Assembly (NCBI GenBank): GCA_028868995.1
Contig: JAGWTH010000011.1
Coordinates: 1 to 64,000 of the forward strand
Source of the DNA: Burkholderiales bacterium
GTDB lineage: Bacteria > Pseudomonadota > Gammaproteobacteria > Burkholderiales > Burkholderiaceae_C
Reading direction: 5' to 3'
DNA: 64,000 nucleotides
Under the pieces are notes generated by a model that was not told the origin of the DNA, did no database searches, and worked only from the letters and a program-made list of their open reading frames with translations. A program made the translations under genes and the position numbers. This document shows, in pieces, positions 27,932-36,313 of the stretch (the first letter of the stretch is position 1; each line of letters opens with the position of its first letter).

Positions 27932-28771
27932 ATGTGCCGACCCTGTGCCGCCAGCGCATCGCCGTGGAGGGCGCGCCGCGCCTTCCTGCTCGCCGCGGGC
28001 ACCGCCACCGCGGGGACGGCGCTGGCGCAGGTCGACGTGGGCCCGCCTTCGAGCCTGCGCACGCTGGTGCCCGCCGGCGAGCTGGAGCAGGCCGCGGCGA
28101 AGCAGTACGGGGAGCTGCTGCAGCAGGCGCGCGCCAAGAACGCGCTCGCCCCGGACAACCATCCGCAGCTGCTGCGCCTGCGCCGCATCGCCGCGCGCCT
28201 GATCGTCGAGGCGCCGCGCTGGAACGAGCGCGCGCGGCAATGGCGCTGGGAGGTCAACCTGATCGGCAGCAAGCAGATCAATGCCTTCTGCATGCCGGGC
28301 GGCAAGATCGCCGTGTTCACCGGGCTGCTTCACCAGCTGCAGCTCACGGACGACGAGCTCGCCATGGTGGTGGGCCACGAGATGGCGCACGCGCTGCGGG
28401 AACATTCTCGCGAGCAGATCGCCAAGAGCCAGGGCACGGGCGCGCTGCTGTCGCTGGGCGCGCAGCTGTTCGGGCTGGGGCAGCTGGGGGACGTGGCGGC
28501 CAACATCGGCACGCAGCTGCTGACCCTGAAGTTCAGCCGCGACGACGAGACCGAGGCCGACCTGGTCGGCCTGGAGCTGGGCGCCCGCGCGGGCTACAAC
28601 CCCGAGGCGGCGGTCTCGCTGTGGGAGAAGATGGATCGCGCCTCGGGTGCCGGCAACGGCAGCACGGCTTTCCTCTCCACCCACCCGAGCGGGCCCGACC
28701 GGCTGCGCCGCCTGCGGGACAACGTGCCCAGGGTGGAAGGGCTGTACCAGCAAGCGCTGCGGCGGCGCTAG
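27932..28771 (+). CDS. M48-family zinc metalloprotease with export signal
   Basis: 279 residues. Periplasmic protease of the BepA/LoiP type involved in envelope protein quality control. Seen: signal RARRAFLLAAGTATAGTALA with a twin-arginine look at residues 13-32, the zinc motif VVGHEMAHALREH (HExxH) near residue 148, and the third ligand in DETEADLVGLELGARAGYNP, where the glutamate is expected. No TPR domain follows, unlike BepA. It ends convergently with the GntR gene. Confidence 0.88.
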   Translation: MCRPCAASASPWRARRAFLLAAGTATAGTALAQVDVGPPSSLRTLVPAGELEQAAAKQYGELLQQARAKNALAPDNHPQLLRLRRIAARLIVEAPRWNERARQWRWEVNLIGSKQINAFCMPGGKIAVFTGLLHQLQLTDDELAMVVGHEMAHALREHSREQIAKSQGTGALLSLGAQLFGLGQLGDVAANIGTQLLTLKFSRDDETEADLVGLELGARAGYNPEAAVSLWEKMDRASGAGNGSTAFLSTHPSGPDRLRRLRDNVPRVEGLYQQALRRR

Positions 28772-28784
28772 CGCGGGGGGTCTC

Positions 28785-28810
28785 GCGCGCGTCGAGCATC
28801 GCTCGCGCGC
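28785..28810. terminator. G+C hairpin between convergent protease and gntR genes
   Basis: GCGCG-CGAGC-ATC-GCTCG-CGCGC forms a two-part 5+5 bp stem with a three-base bulge, in the 55-bp gap between two convergent genes. There is no T run, so it may only assist termination. Confidence 0.35.
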
Positions 28811-28826
28811 ACGGCCGCAGGCGCGC

Positions 28827-29525
28827 CTACTGCAGACGGTTCGCCGAGGTCCCCGTCAGCACCGAGGCGACGAGGCGCTCCGTGCGGCTGATGTGCTTGC
28901 GAAGCAGTTCGACCGCCTTGTCCGCATCGCGCGCGATCACCGCAGACGTGAGCGCCTGGTGTTCCTGGTTCTTGTGGCGGACCTCCTGGCGATGCTGGCT
29001 GCTCCAGCGCCGGTAGCGCTCGGCCTTGTCGAACAGCACGTCGACCAGGTCCAGCAGCATGGGGGACGTGCACGCCGCATAGAGGCCCAGGTGGAAGGCG
29101 CGATGGCGCGCCGACCAGTCGTCGTTCAGCGCCCGGGGGGCGTCCCCGATGCGCTTCTCCACCAGGGCGAGGGCATGCGCGCTCGCGACCACGCCGGCCT
29201 CCCAGGTGTCGTCCCCATGGACCATGGAATCCTTCAGCGCCTCGCATTCGACGAGCAGACGCACCCGGGCGAGGTCGCTGACGCCCTCGGCGGTCAGGGG
29301 CGCGACCCGGAAGCCGCGGTTCTCCAGCGTGCGCACCAGGCCCTGTTCGGCGAGCCGGTTGAGCGCCTCGCGCAGGGGGCTGCTGCTCAGGTCGAAGCGG
29401 CGGCCCAGTTCCTCGACGCGCAGGCGCGCGCCGGGTTCGTACTCGCAGCGGACGATGGCCTTGCGCAGCTCGCGGTAGGCCCGCTCCGCCAGCGGGAGCT
29501 CGGGATCAGGCGGGACAGATTTCAC
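28827..29525 (-). CDS. GntR/FadR-family transcriptional regulator
   Basis: 232 residues. N-terminal winged helix (AYRELRKAIVRCEYEPGARL, FDLSSSPLREALNRLAEQGL) and a C-terminal FCD all-helical ligand domain of about 150 residues. Start: GTG at 29525 gives the normal family length and has GACAAT 6 nt upstream; the open frame continues to an ATG at 29612, but that would run over the palindromic operator. It is divergent from the FAH hydrolase operon and probably controls it in response to a pathway acid. Confidence 0.88.
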   Translation of the reverse strand: MKSVPPDPELPLAERAYRELRKAIVRCEYEPGARLRVEELGRRFDLSSSPLREALNRLAEQGLVRTLENRGFRVAPLTAEGVSDLARVRLLVECEALKDSMVHGDDTWEAGVVASAHALALVEKRIGDAPRALNDDWSARHRAFHLGLYAACTSPMLLDLVDVLFDKAERYRRWSSQHRQEVRHKNQEHQALTSAVIARDADKAVELLRKHISRTERLVASVLTGTSANRLQ

Positions 29526-29531
29526 GCCCGC

Positions 29532-29537
29532 ATTGTC
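29532..29537 (-). promoter_or_regulatory. -10-like GACAAT 6 nt before the gntR GTG start
   Basis: On the minus strand GACAAT is followed by six bases and GTG. This matches the spacing at other first genes here and supports the GTG start. Confidence 0.4.
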
Positions 29538-29581
29538 CGATGGGCCAAGCAGGGCGTCTACTGGTTTGTGCCTATTCCACC

Positions 29582-29595
29582 TTTTGTGCACAAAA
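29582..29595. promoter_or_regulatory. Probable GntR operator, perfect 14-bp palindrome
   Basis: TTTTGTGCACAAAA is a perfect inverted repeat in the 105-bp divergent gap between gntR and the FAH gene, with the A/T-flanked TGT-N2-ACA form seen in FCD-type GntR operators. It lies 57 bases from the GTG and 35 bases from the hydrolase ATG, so it could control both. Confidence 0.72.
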
Positions 29596-29630
29596 AATAT
29601 TCTCATGCACATTCAAGAAAGGGCTGGTCG

Positions 29631-30485
29631 ATGCGATTCGTGTCATTCATCCGGGACGGCAGGGAAGACTGGGGCGTGGTGCAGGGCGGCGGCGTCGTGC
29701 CGCTCGCCCGGCGCACGGGCTGCGCCACCCTGGCCGACTTCATCGCCAGCGAGGGCTACGCCCGGCGCGGCGAGTGGGCCGGCCTGCCGGCGGAGATCCC
29801 GCTCGAGGGGCTCGCCTTCCTCCCGGTGATCCCGCGGCCGGAGAAGATCGTCTGCGCCGTGCGCAACTACATGGACCACCACCAGGAGGTACTGGCGGCC
29901 GGCCTGCACCGCGAGCTGTCCGAGCAGCCCCCGATCTTCCTGCGGGTCTGGCGCTCGCAGGTCGGGCACAACCAGCCGGTCGTCAAGCCGCGCGTGTCCG
30001 ACTCGCTGGACTGGGAGGGCGAACTCGCGGTGATCATCGGCAAGCCCGGGCGCGACATCCCCGAGGCGAAGGCCTGGGAGCACGTGGCGGGGTACTCGAT
30101 CTACAACGACGTCAGCGTGCGCGAGTGGCAGTTCCACGCCAAGCAGATCGCCTCGGGCAAGAACTTCGAGGGCACCGGCCCCTTCGGGCCGTGGATGGTC
30201 ACCGCCGACGAGATCGAGCCGGGCGCGCAGCTCAAGCTGGTGACGCGGCTCAATGGGGAGGTCATGCAGCAGAGCCACACCGGGCACATGATCTTCTCCA
30301 TCCCGAAACTGATCGCCTACTCCTCCACCATCTTCACGCTCGTGCCCGGCGACGTGATCGCCACCGGCACCCCGTCGGGTGTCGGCTGGAGCCGCAAGCC
30401 GCCGCGCTTCATGCAGCCGGGGGATGTCGTCGAGGTCGAGATCGAACGCATCGGAACCCTGCGCAACCCCGTGGTCGCGCAGTAG
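29631..30485 (+). CDS. Fumarylacetoacetate hydrolase (FAH) family protein
   Basis: 284 residues. FAH-fold enzymes cut C-C bonds of, or tautomerise, dicarbonyl acids from ring cleavage. Seen: ICAVRNYMDHHQE, LDWEGELAVIIGKPG (metal-ligand Glu-x-Glu), YSIYNDVSVREWQ, the lysine in ASGKNFEGTGPFGPWMV, and ATGTPSGVGW. First gene of a catabolic operon with Bug, DUF1185 and VOC genes. It is distinct from HpaG1/G2. Acylpyruvase or ring-cleavage-product hydrolase are both possible. Confidence 0.87.
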   Translation: MRFVSFIRDGREDWGVVQGGGVVPLARRTGCATLADFIASEGYARRGEWAGLPAEIPLEGLAFLPVIPRPEKIVCAVRNYMDHHQEVLAAGLHRELSEQPPIFLRVWRSQVGHNQPVVKPRVSDSLDWEGELAVIIGKPGRDIPEAKAWEHVAGYSIYNDVSVREWQFHAKQIASGKNFEGTGPFGPWMVTADEIEPGAQLKLVTRLNGEVMQQSHTGHMIFSIPKLIAYSSTIFTLVPGDVIATGTPSGVGWSRKPPRFMQPGDVVEVEIERIGTLRNPVVAQ

Positions 30486-30507
30486 TCGCACCAACCCAGG
30501 AGACCCC

Positions 30508-31473
30508 ATGAAGCGCAGGCATTTCACCCTCGGAGGCCTCGCCGGCCTCCTGGCGTCGCCGATGGTGTTGGCCCAGGGCTGGCCGGCGCGCCCGATCCGC
30601 GTCGTGCAGGGCTTCGCCGCCGGCGGCAACGCGGACACCATCGCCCGGGTCGTCGGCAACGAGATGTCGAAGTCGCTGGGACAGCCCCTCGTGGTCGAAG
30701 CCATCACCGGCGCCGGCGGCACGGTCGCCGCCGCGGCCGTCGCCCGGGCCGCGCCCGATGGCTACACGATGCTGCTGGCGACCGGCGGGCATGCGGTGGC
30801 CGGCGCACTCTACGAAAAGCTGAATTACCGCACGGTGGAGAGCTTCCAGCCCGTCTCCACCATCACCTTCTTCCCTTTCCTGATCCTCACCCGGGCCGAC
30901 TCGAAGCTGCGCGGCCTGGACGACGTGATCGCCGCGGCGAAGGCCGCTCCCGGCACGGTCGCCTACGGCACGGCCGGCGTCGGCTCGACCCACCACCTGA
31001 TCGGCGAGCTGCTGGCCAGCATGGCCGGCGTGAAGCTGCTGCACGTGCCCTTCCGCGGCGACGCGGCGTCGATCACCGCGCTGATCGCCGGAGACATCCC
31101 GCTCATCGTCGCACCGCCGACGGCCGCCATGCCGCAGATCAAGGCCGGCAAGCTGCGGGCGCTGGCCGTGACCGGGCCGGAGCGCTGGCGGGGCATGCCC
31201 GACATTCCCACGGTCGCGGAGCAGGGCGTGCCCGGCTTCGACGTGCGTTCCTGGGCGGGCTGGCTGCTGCCCGCCGGCGCGCCGGCCGACGTCGTCGACC
31301 GCCTCAACGCCGAGACGCTCAAGGCCCTGCAGGTGCCCGAGGTGCGCGCCCGGCTCGAGGAGATGGGCGGCGACGCGCGCGGCAGCACGCCGGCGGAAAT
31401 GGGGGCCATGGTGGCGGCCGAGGTCCAGAAGTGGACGCAGGTGGTGGCCCAGGCGCACATCCGTCGCCTGTGA
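30508..31473 (+). CDS. Bug-type (TctC family) periplasmic binding protein, Tat-like signal
   Basis: 321 residues. Tripartite tricarboxylate transporter solute receptor. Seen: signal KRRHFTLGGLAGLLASPMVL with a twin-arginine core RRHFTLG, mature start GWPARPIRVVQGFAAGG, EAITGAGGTVAAAA, and VPFRGDAASITALIAGDI. AGGAGA precedes the ATG. No membrane subunits (TctA/TctB) are in the window, as is common for the expanded Bug families of Burkholderiales. Ligand is probably the acid metabolised by this operon. Confidence 0.9.
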   Translation: MKRRHFTLGGLAGLLASPMVLAQGWPARPIRVVQGFAAGGNADTIARVVGNEMSKSLGQPLVVEAITGAGGTVAAAAVARAAPDGYTMLLATGGHAVAGALYEKLNYRTVESFQPVSTITFFPFLILTRADSKLRGLDDVIAAAKAAPGTVAYGTAGVGSTHHLIGELLASMAGVKLLHVPFRGDAASITALIAGDIPLIVAPPTAAMPQIKAGKLRALAVTGPERWRGMPDIPTVAEQGVPGFDVRSWAGWLLPAGAPADVVDRLNAETLKALQVPEVRARLEEMGGDARGSTPAEMGAMVAAEVQKWTQVVAQAHIRRL

Positions 31474-31489
31474 ATCCGGAGCGAAGACC

Positions 31490-32068
31490 ATGTCCCTCAT
31501 CCAGGTCCGCAAGCGATCGCTGCAGGTCGAGACCATCCACCATGAAGGCGGGCCCGCCGCCGCGCGGCCCTTGCGGCTGGCGGCAGCCTGCGCGGTGATC
31601 CGCAACCCCTACGCCGGCCGCTACGAGCCCGACCTGATGCCTTTCATGGCCGAATTGCGCGGGCTCGGCGCCGAGCTTGCGCAGGAGCTGGTGCAGGTGC
31701 TGGGCAAGGACCGGGTGGAGGCCTATGGCAAGGCCGCCATCGTCGGCGTCGACGGCGAGCTGGAACACGGCGCCGTCTGGCACGAAGCCGGCGGCTGGGC
31801 CATGCGCGCGGCGCTCGGCGAGCCGAAGGCCATCGTGCCCGCATCCAAGTCCGTGGCGGCCACGGGCTACCGGCTGATGATGCCGCTGCACTACATCCAC
31901 GCGGCCTACGTCCGCAGCCATTTCAACGCGATCGAGGTCGGGCTGCAGGACGCGCCGCGGCCGGGCGAGATCCTCTTCGCGCTGGGCATGGCCGACGGCG
32001 GCCGCATCCATGCGCGGCTGGGCGGACTCACCAAGGACCAGGTGAAGGTCCACGACGGCCAGCGCTGA
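31490..32068 (+). CDS. DUF1185 'amino acid synthesis' family protein
   Basis: 192 residues. Matches a conserved family annotated as amino acid synthesis (DUF1185), whose members occur in catabolic gene clusters and have no settled reaction. Seen: CAVIRNPYAGRYEPDLMP, GKAAIVGVDGELEHGAVWH, AIVPASKSVAATGYRLMMP and FALGMADGGRIHARLGG. The first of these motifs lies about 35 residues in. It is mid-operon, 16 bases after Bug and 9 before the VOC gene. A lyase or hydratase role in the pathway is only a guess. Confidence 0.8.
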   Translation: MSLIQVRKRSLQVETIHHEGGPAAARPLRLAAACAVIRNPYAGRYEPDLMPFMAELRGLGAELAQELVQVLGKDRVEAYGKAAIVGVDGELEHGAVWHEAGGWAMRAALGEPKAIVPASKSVAATGYRLMMPLHYIHAAYVRSHFNAIEVGLQDAPRPGEILFALGMADGGRIHARLGGLTKDQVKVHDGQR

Positions 32069-32077
32069 GGAACGGCC

Positions 32078-32617
32078 ATGAACACGTTGCCCGGCCCGCA
32101 GCTGGCCCACATGGGGATCCTGGTGCGCGACATCGACGCGATGACGCGCTTCTACACCGAGGTGTTCGGCCTGCGGCTCACCGACCAGGGGGTGGGCCGC
32201 ACGTTCCGCACGAAGATCCACTTCATGAGCAGCTCGCCGGAACAGCACCACCAGATGGTGCTCGCCGCCGGGCGCAGCCCGGAGGGGCCCAGCACCGTGA
32301 TGCAGATCTCCTTCAAGGTGCAGTCCCTGGCGCAGCTGCGCACGGTGCGGGACCGCGCCTTGCGGGAAGGCGCGACGCAGATGCGCGGCCTCAACCACGG
32401 CAATGCCCTGTCGATCTACTTCGCGGACATCGAGGAGAACACGATCGAGGTCTACCTCGACACGCCCTGGTACGTGCCTCAGCCGCACGGCGACCCGCTG
32501 GATCTGGACAAGAGCGACGCCGAGATCTGGGCCGAGACCGAGGCGATCTGCCGGGCGGATCCGGCTTTCGAGCCGGTGGAGGACTGGGCGAAGCGCTTCA
32601 TGGGAACGGGCGCCTGA
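32078..32617 (+). CDS. VOC-family (extradiol dioxygenase/glyoxalase fold) protein
   Basis: 179 residues. Vicinal-oxygen-chelate fold with candidate metal ligands His11 (LAHMGILVRDIDAMTRFY), a histidine in PEQHHQMVLA and the glutamate in NTIEVYLDTPWYVPQ. The C-terminal WYVPQ...DLDKSDAEIW segment is typical of small catechol-dioxygenase-like VOC proteins. As last gene of the FAH operon it may be the ring-cleavage enzyme that feeds the FAH hydrolase. Confidence 0.83.
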   Translation: MNTLPGPQLAHMGILVRDIDAMTRFYTEVFGLRLTDQGVGRTFRTKIHFMSSSPEQHHQMVLAAGRSPEGPSTVMQISFKVQSLAQLRTVRDRALREGATQMRGLNHGNALSIYFADIEENTIEVYLDTPWYVPQPHGDPLDLDKSDAEIWAETEAICRADPAFEPVEDWAKRFMGTGA

Positions 32618-32645
32618 GACCTTCCCGATCCGCGCCGGCGCCGGC

Positions 32646-33284
32646 TCAGGTCCCGCCCACGTAGGGGTTGGTGCGGCGCTCGCGGCCGAAGGTGCTCTCC
32701 GGGCCGTGGCCCGGGATGAACACGGTGTCGTCGCCCATGGGCCACAGGCGCTGCGTGATGCTGGCGATCAGCGTGTCCAGGTTGCCTTGCGGGAAGTCGG
32801 TGCGGCCGATGCTGCCGGCGAACAGCACGTCGCCGACGAAGGCCCGCTGCATCTCGGGCGAGTGGAACACGACGTGGCCCGGCGTGTGGCCGGGGCAATG
32901 GCGCACCTGCAACAGGTGGCCGGCCAGTTCCACCGTGTCGCCGTCGTGCAGCCAGCGCGTGGGCGCGAAGCGCTCCGCCGGCGGGAAGCCGAACATCGCG
33001 CTCTGCTGCGGCAGGCCGTCGATCCAGAACTGGTCCGCGGGGTGCGGCCCGATGATGGGCAGCGACCGCCGGCGCGCCAGCTCGCCGGTGCCGCCGGCAT
33101 GGTCGATGTGGGCGTGGGTGAGCCAGATCTGTTCCAGCTGCAGGCCGCGCCGGTCGATTTCCGCGAGCAGGGCGTCGAGGTCGCCGCCCGGATCGATCAC
33201 GGCGGCCTGCTGGGTGGCGTCGTCGTAGACCACCGAGCAGTTCTGCTGGAACGGGGTGACGGGGAAGGTGAAATAGCGCAGCAT
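32646..33284 (-). CDS. MBL-fold hydrolase (glyoxalase II-like, YcbL type)
   Basis: 212 residues. Metallo-beta-lactamase fold with the metal motif LTHAHIDHAGG, then HCPGHTPGHVVFH, FVGDVLFAGSIGRTDFP and a final histidine in IPGHGPESTFGRE. The length without an extra C-terminal domain fits YcbL rather than classical GloB. TAGATT lies 7 nt before the ATG on the minus strand. It is divergent from the MarR gene. Substrate likely a thioester or hydroxyacyl-glutathione. Confidence 0.9.
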   Translation of the reverse strand: MLRYFTFPVTPFQQNCSVVYDDATQQAAVIDPGGDLDALLAEIDRRGLQLEQIWLTHAHIDHAGGTGELARRRSLPIIGPHPADQFWIDGLPQQSAMFGFPPAERFAPTRWLHDGDTVELAGHLLQVRHCPGHTPGHVVFHSPEMQRAFVGDVLFAGSIGRTDFPQGNLDTLIASITQRLWPMGDDTVFIPGHGPESTFGRERRTNPYVGGT

Positions 33285-33341
33285 GCCGGGCAATCTAGCA
33301 AACTGGCTGACAGCTCCCGGCCGGTCTTTTCGGCCCCGTCC

Positions 33342-33347
33342 TAAGAT
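33342..33347 (+). promoter_or_regulatory. -10-like TAAGAT 6 nt before the marR start
   Basis: TAAGAT, six bases, ATG. No Shine-Dalgarno sequence is seen ahead of the start. Confidence 0.42.
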
Positions 33348-33353
33348 CACGCC

Positions 33354-33872
33354 ATGGCCACGCGCATCCCCACCCGAAAACAACAACCGGCGGCCGCCGC
33401 CCCCACGGAGCCCGCCACCCGCGTGCTGCGCCGCTTCCGCCTGGTCTTCAACTCGGTCAAGACCCATTTCCGGGCGGTGGAGAACCGGGCCGGCATTTCC
33501 GGCGCGCAGCTCTGGGCCCTGAGCGTCATCCAGGCCCAGCCCGGCCTGGGCGTCGGCGACCTGGCCCGGGCCATGGACGTCCACCAGTCCACCGCGAGCA
33601 ACCTGCTGCGCGCCCTGACCGAAAAGGACCTGGTGCGCACGGAGCGCGCCGGCGAGGACCGGCGCGCGGTGCAGCTGGAGGTGACGGCGCGCGGCGCGCG
33701 CGCGCTGGCCAAGGCGCCGGGGCCGTTCGCGGGCGTGCTGCCTGATGCGCTGCGCCGGCTGGATGCCCGCACCCTGGCACGCCTGGACCGCGACCTCGCC
33801 CGGCTGATCGAGGAGCTGGGCGTCGACGAGCGCGGCGCGGGCATCCCCCTGGGCACCGCCGACAGCAAGTAG
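33354..33872 (+). CDS. MarR-family transcriptional regulator
   Basis: 172 residues. Winged-helix DNA-binding core at about residues 45-130: ISGAQLWALSVIQAQPG, VGDLARAMDVHQSTASNLLRAL and wing RTERAGEDRRAVQLEVT. The first 20 residues are basic and A/P-rich. It lies between the MBL hydrolase (divergent) and the trehalose-phosphate-synthase-like gene (same strand, 175 bp later); palindromic sites in that gap are possible targets. Confidence 0.88.
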   Translation: MATRIPTRKQQPAAAAPTEPATRVLRRFRLVFNSVKTHFRAVENRAGISGAQLWALSVIQAQPGLGVGDLARAMDVHQSTASNLLRALTEKDLVRTERAGEDRRAVQLEVTARGARALAKAPGPFAGVLPDALRRLDARTLARLDRDLARLIEELGVDERGAGIPLGTADSK

Positions 33873-33917
33873 CGGGCTCCCAAAAAATTGCCCCGGCAAG
33901 GCGGGGCGGAAGGAAGC

Positions 33918-33953
33918 GACCTGAAATGCGCTGCCCTCGAAGGCAGCCAGGTC
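33918..33953. promoter_or_regulatory. Two-tier inverted repeat upstream of the GT20 gene
   Basis: GACCTG (33918-33923) pairs with CAGGTC (33948-33953), and inside it GCTGCC (33930-33935) pairs with GGCAGC (33942-33947) around a CTCGAA loop. There is no T run, so it is not a normal terminator. It may be a regulator site or an RNA structure in the leader. A weaker ACAAT-N2-ATTGT repeat follows at 34013-34024. Confidence 0.45.
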
Positions 33954-34047
33954 AGTATAGGCAGCTCGTGGGTGATTGTCGCCATGGCGGGCCCGATGGC
34001 GATGAATTTGTCACAATGTATTGTCTTTCCCCAACGACAGGACCCCA

Positions 34048-36282
34048 TTGCTGAAAACTTTCCGCCTGCAATTGCGCTTCCTGGTGCCGCTGGTCGTCAT
34101 CCTGGCCGGCACCGCCTATCTGGCTGTCCCCCTGATGGACAAGCTCACGCTGCGCTGGTTCGCGCGGGACCTGGACATGCGCGGCAACCTGGTCGCCAAT
34201 GCCCTGACCGAGTCGCTCACCGACGCCGAGATGCGCGGCCACAAGCTGCAGGCGATCTTCGACCGCACCGTGCAGGACGAGCGCCTGGTGGCCATCGGCT
34301 GGTGCTCGCCCGCGGGCCAGGTGCTGCGCCGCACGGCGCGCTTCCCCCGGGACCTGACCTGCGCGCAGGCCCGCAAGATCGCTTCCGGCCGCGAGGCCGA
34401 GATGGAGATCGAGGGCGGCCCGGTCCACGTGAGCTACCACCCCATCGTCGGCGAGGCCGGCCCGGTGGGCGACCTCGTGCTGATGCACGACCTGAGCTTC
34501 ATCGAGCGGCGCAGCCAGGACACGCGCAAGTACCTGATCATCCTGATCGCCTCGCTGGGCGGCGCCATCGCGCTGGTGACGGTGGTGGTGGCCCAGCTGA
34601 GCTGGCGCGGCTGGGTCTCGGGCGCGCGCGCGCTGCTGCGCGGCGAGGGCCTGCTGCGGCCCATGCTGCCGCCCACGCCCGAGCTCGCGCCGCTGGCGGC
34701 CGACCTGCGCGAGCGCCTGCGCGACCTGGAGGATGAACTGCGGCGGACGCAGCGGCCGGGCGACGCCTGGAGCGCCGAACGACTGCAAGGCCTGCTGCGC
34801 ACGCAGCTGCGCGGCGACCAGGTGATCGTGGTGTCCAACCGCGAGCCCTACATCCACGAGAAGCAGGACGACGGCAGCGTGGTCGTGCGCCGGCCCGCCA
34901 GCGGCCTGGTGACCGCCGTCGAGCCGGTGATGCGCGCCTGCTCCGGCACCTGGATCGCGCACGGCAGCGGCAGCGGCGACCGCGAGGCGGTCGACGGCCA
35001 CGACCGCGTGGCGCTGCCGCCGGGCGAGGACGACTACCTGCTGCGCCGCCTGTGGCTCACCGAGGAACAGGAGCAGGGCTACTACTACGGCTTCGCCAAC
35101 GAGGGGCTCTGGCCGCTGTGCCACGTGGCGCACGTGCGGCCGGTGTTCCGCGAGCAGGACTGGGAGCACTACCGCGAGGTCAACCAGATGTTCGCCGACG
35201 CCGTGGTGGCCGAGGCGCGCAGCGACGACCCGGTCGTGCTGGTGCAGGACTACCACTTCGCCCTGCTGCCGGCGATGGTGCGGCGCAAGCTGCCGCGCGC
35301 GACCATCCTGACCTTCTGGCACATTCCCTGGCCCAACCCGGAGTCCTTCGGCATCTGCCCGTGGCGCAGCGAGATCCTGGAAGGCATGCTGGGCAGCACC
35401 ATCCTGGGCTTCCACACGCGCTTCCACTGCAAGAACTTCATCGAGACGGTCAACCGCTACCTGGAGGCCCGCATCGAGCACGAGCACTCCACCATCAGCT
35501 TCGGCGGCGAGCAGACCCTGGTCGAGAGCTACCCGATCTCGATCGAATGGCCCTCGCCCGAAGAGGCGCGCGAGTGGCCCTCGCCCGGCCAGTGCCGCAC
35601 CGGGCTGTTCGAGCGGCTGGGCATTCCGTCCGGCCACCGGGTGGCGGTGGGCATCGACCGCTTCGACTACACCAAGGGCATCCTGGAGCGCTTCAACGCG
35701 GTGGAGCGCCTGCTGGAGAAGTACCCCGAGTGGCGCGACCGCTTCACCTTCGTGCAGGTGGCCGCGCCCTCGCGCGGGGCGCTGGAAGAGTACCAGGCCT
35801 TCCGCGAGCGCATCGAGCGCGCCACCGAGCGCATCAACGCGCGCTTCGGCCGGCCCGACGCGCCGGTGATCCGGCTGCTGGCGCAGCACCACGACCACGA
35901 ACAGGTCACGCGCATGTACCGCGCGGCCGACGTCTGCGTGGTGACCAGCCTGCACGACGGCATGAACCTGGTGTGCAAGGAGTTCGTCGCCGCCCGCGAC
36001 GACGAGCGCGGCGTGCTGATCCTCAGCCGCTTCGCGGGCGCCGCGCGCGAGATGCCCGAGGCCCTGGTGGTGAACCCGTACCACGTGGAGGAGACGGCCG
36101 ACGCGCTGCACCAAGCGCTGACCATGCCGCCGGCGGAGCAGCGCGAGCGCATGGCCAGCCTGCGCAGCACGGTGCACGAATTCAACGTCTACCGCTGGGC
36201 CGGCCGCATGCTGACCGATGCCGCCCGGCTGCGCCTGCGCCAGCGCGTGTCGGACCGCGTGCAGCGGCACAGCGGCGTCTGA
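34048..36282 (+). CDS. Membrane-anchored trehalose-6-phosphate synthase-like GT20 enzyme
   Basis: 744 residues, against about 470 for OtsA. Order: helix at 9-29, a non-cytoplasmic domain at about 30-160, helix at 161-183, a charged linker, then a GT20 domain at about 256-735. Catalytic-domain marks: [93 protein letters not shown]. The TTG at 34048 is chosen because ACAGGA lies 6 bases before it; a TTG at 34021 sits in an inverted repeat. No otsB phosphatase is nearby. The N-terminal part looks like a two-helix sensor, so activity may respond to an envelope signal. Confidence 0.85.
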   Translation: MLKTFRLQLRFLVPLVVILAGTAYLAVPLMDKLTLRWFARDLDMRGNLVANALTESLTDAEMRGHKLQAIFDRTVQDERLVAIGWCSPAGQVLRRTARFPRDLTCAQARKIASGREAEMEIEGGPVHVSYHPIVGEAGPVGDLVLMHDLSFIERRSQDTRKYLIILIASLGGAIALVTVVVAQLSWRGWVSGARALLRGEGLLRPMLPPTPELAPLAADLRERLRDLEDELRRTQRPGDAWSAERLQGLLRTQLRGDQVIVVSNREPYIHEKQDDGSVVVRRPASGLVTAVEPVMRACSGTWIAHGSGSGDREAVDGHDRVALPPGEDDYLLRRLWLTEEQEQGYYYGFANEGLWPLCHVAHVRPVFREQDWEHYREVNQMFADAVVAEARSDDPVVLVQDYHFALLPAMVRRKLPRATILTFWHIPWPNPESFGICPWRSEILEGMLGSTILGFHTRFHCKNFIETVNRYLEARIEHEHSTISFGGEQTLVESYPISIEWPSPEEAREWPSPGQCRTGLFERLGIPSGHRVAVGIDRFDYTKGILERFNAVERLLEKYPEWRDRFTFVQVAAPSRGALEEYQAFRERIERATERINARFGRPDAPVIRLLAQHHDHEQVTRMYRAADVCVVTSLHDGMNLVCKEFVAARDDERGVLILSRFAGAAREMPEALVVNPYHVEETADALHQALTMPPAEQRERMASLRSTVHEFNVYRWAGRMLTDAARLRLRQRVSDRVQRHSGV

Positions 36283-36313
36283 GGCCCTGGGGCCCAGGCC
36301 GGCGCGAGGAAGT

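Noticed and set aside
29526-29612. N-terminal extension of the GntR protein to ATG 29612
   Set aside because: It would translate through the palindromic operator and gives an N-terminus unlike the family; the GTG at 29525 gives the usual length.
33893-33910. GCCCCG..CGGGGC hairpin preceded by an A run, taken as a terminator
   Set aside because: It would work only on the minus strand, where no gene ends here; marR and the GT20 gene are on the plus strand.
33952-36270. 772-codon minus-strand open frame opposite the GT20 gene
   Set aside because: No motif and shadow-type composition; the plus-strand GT20 domain is complete.
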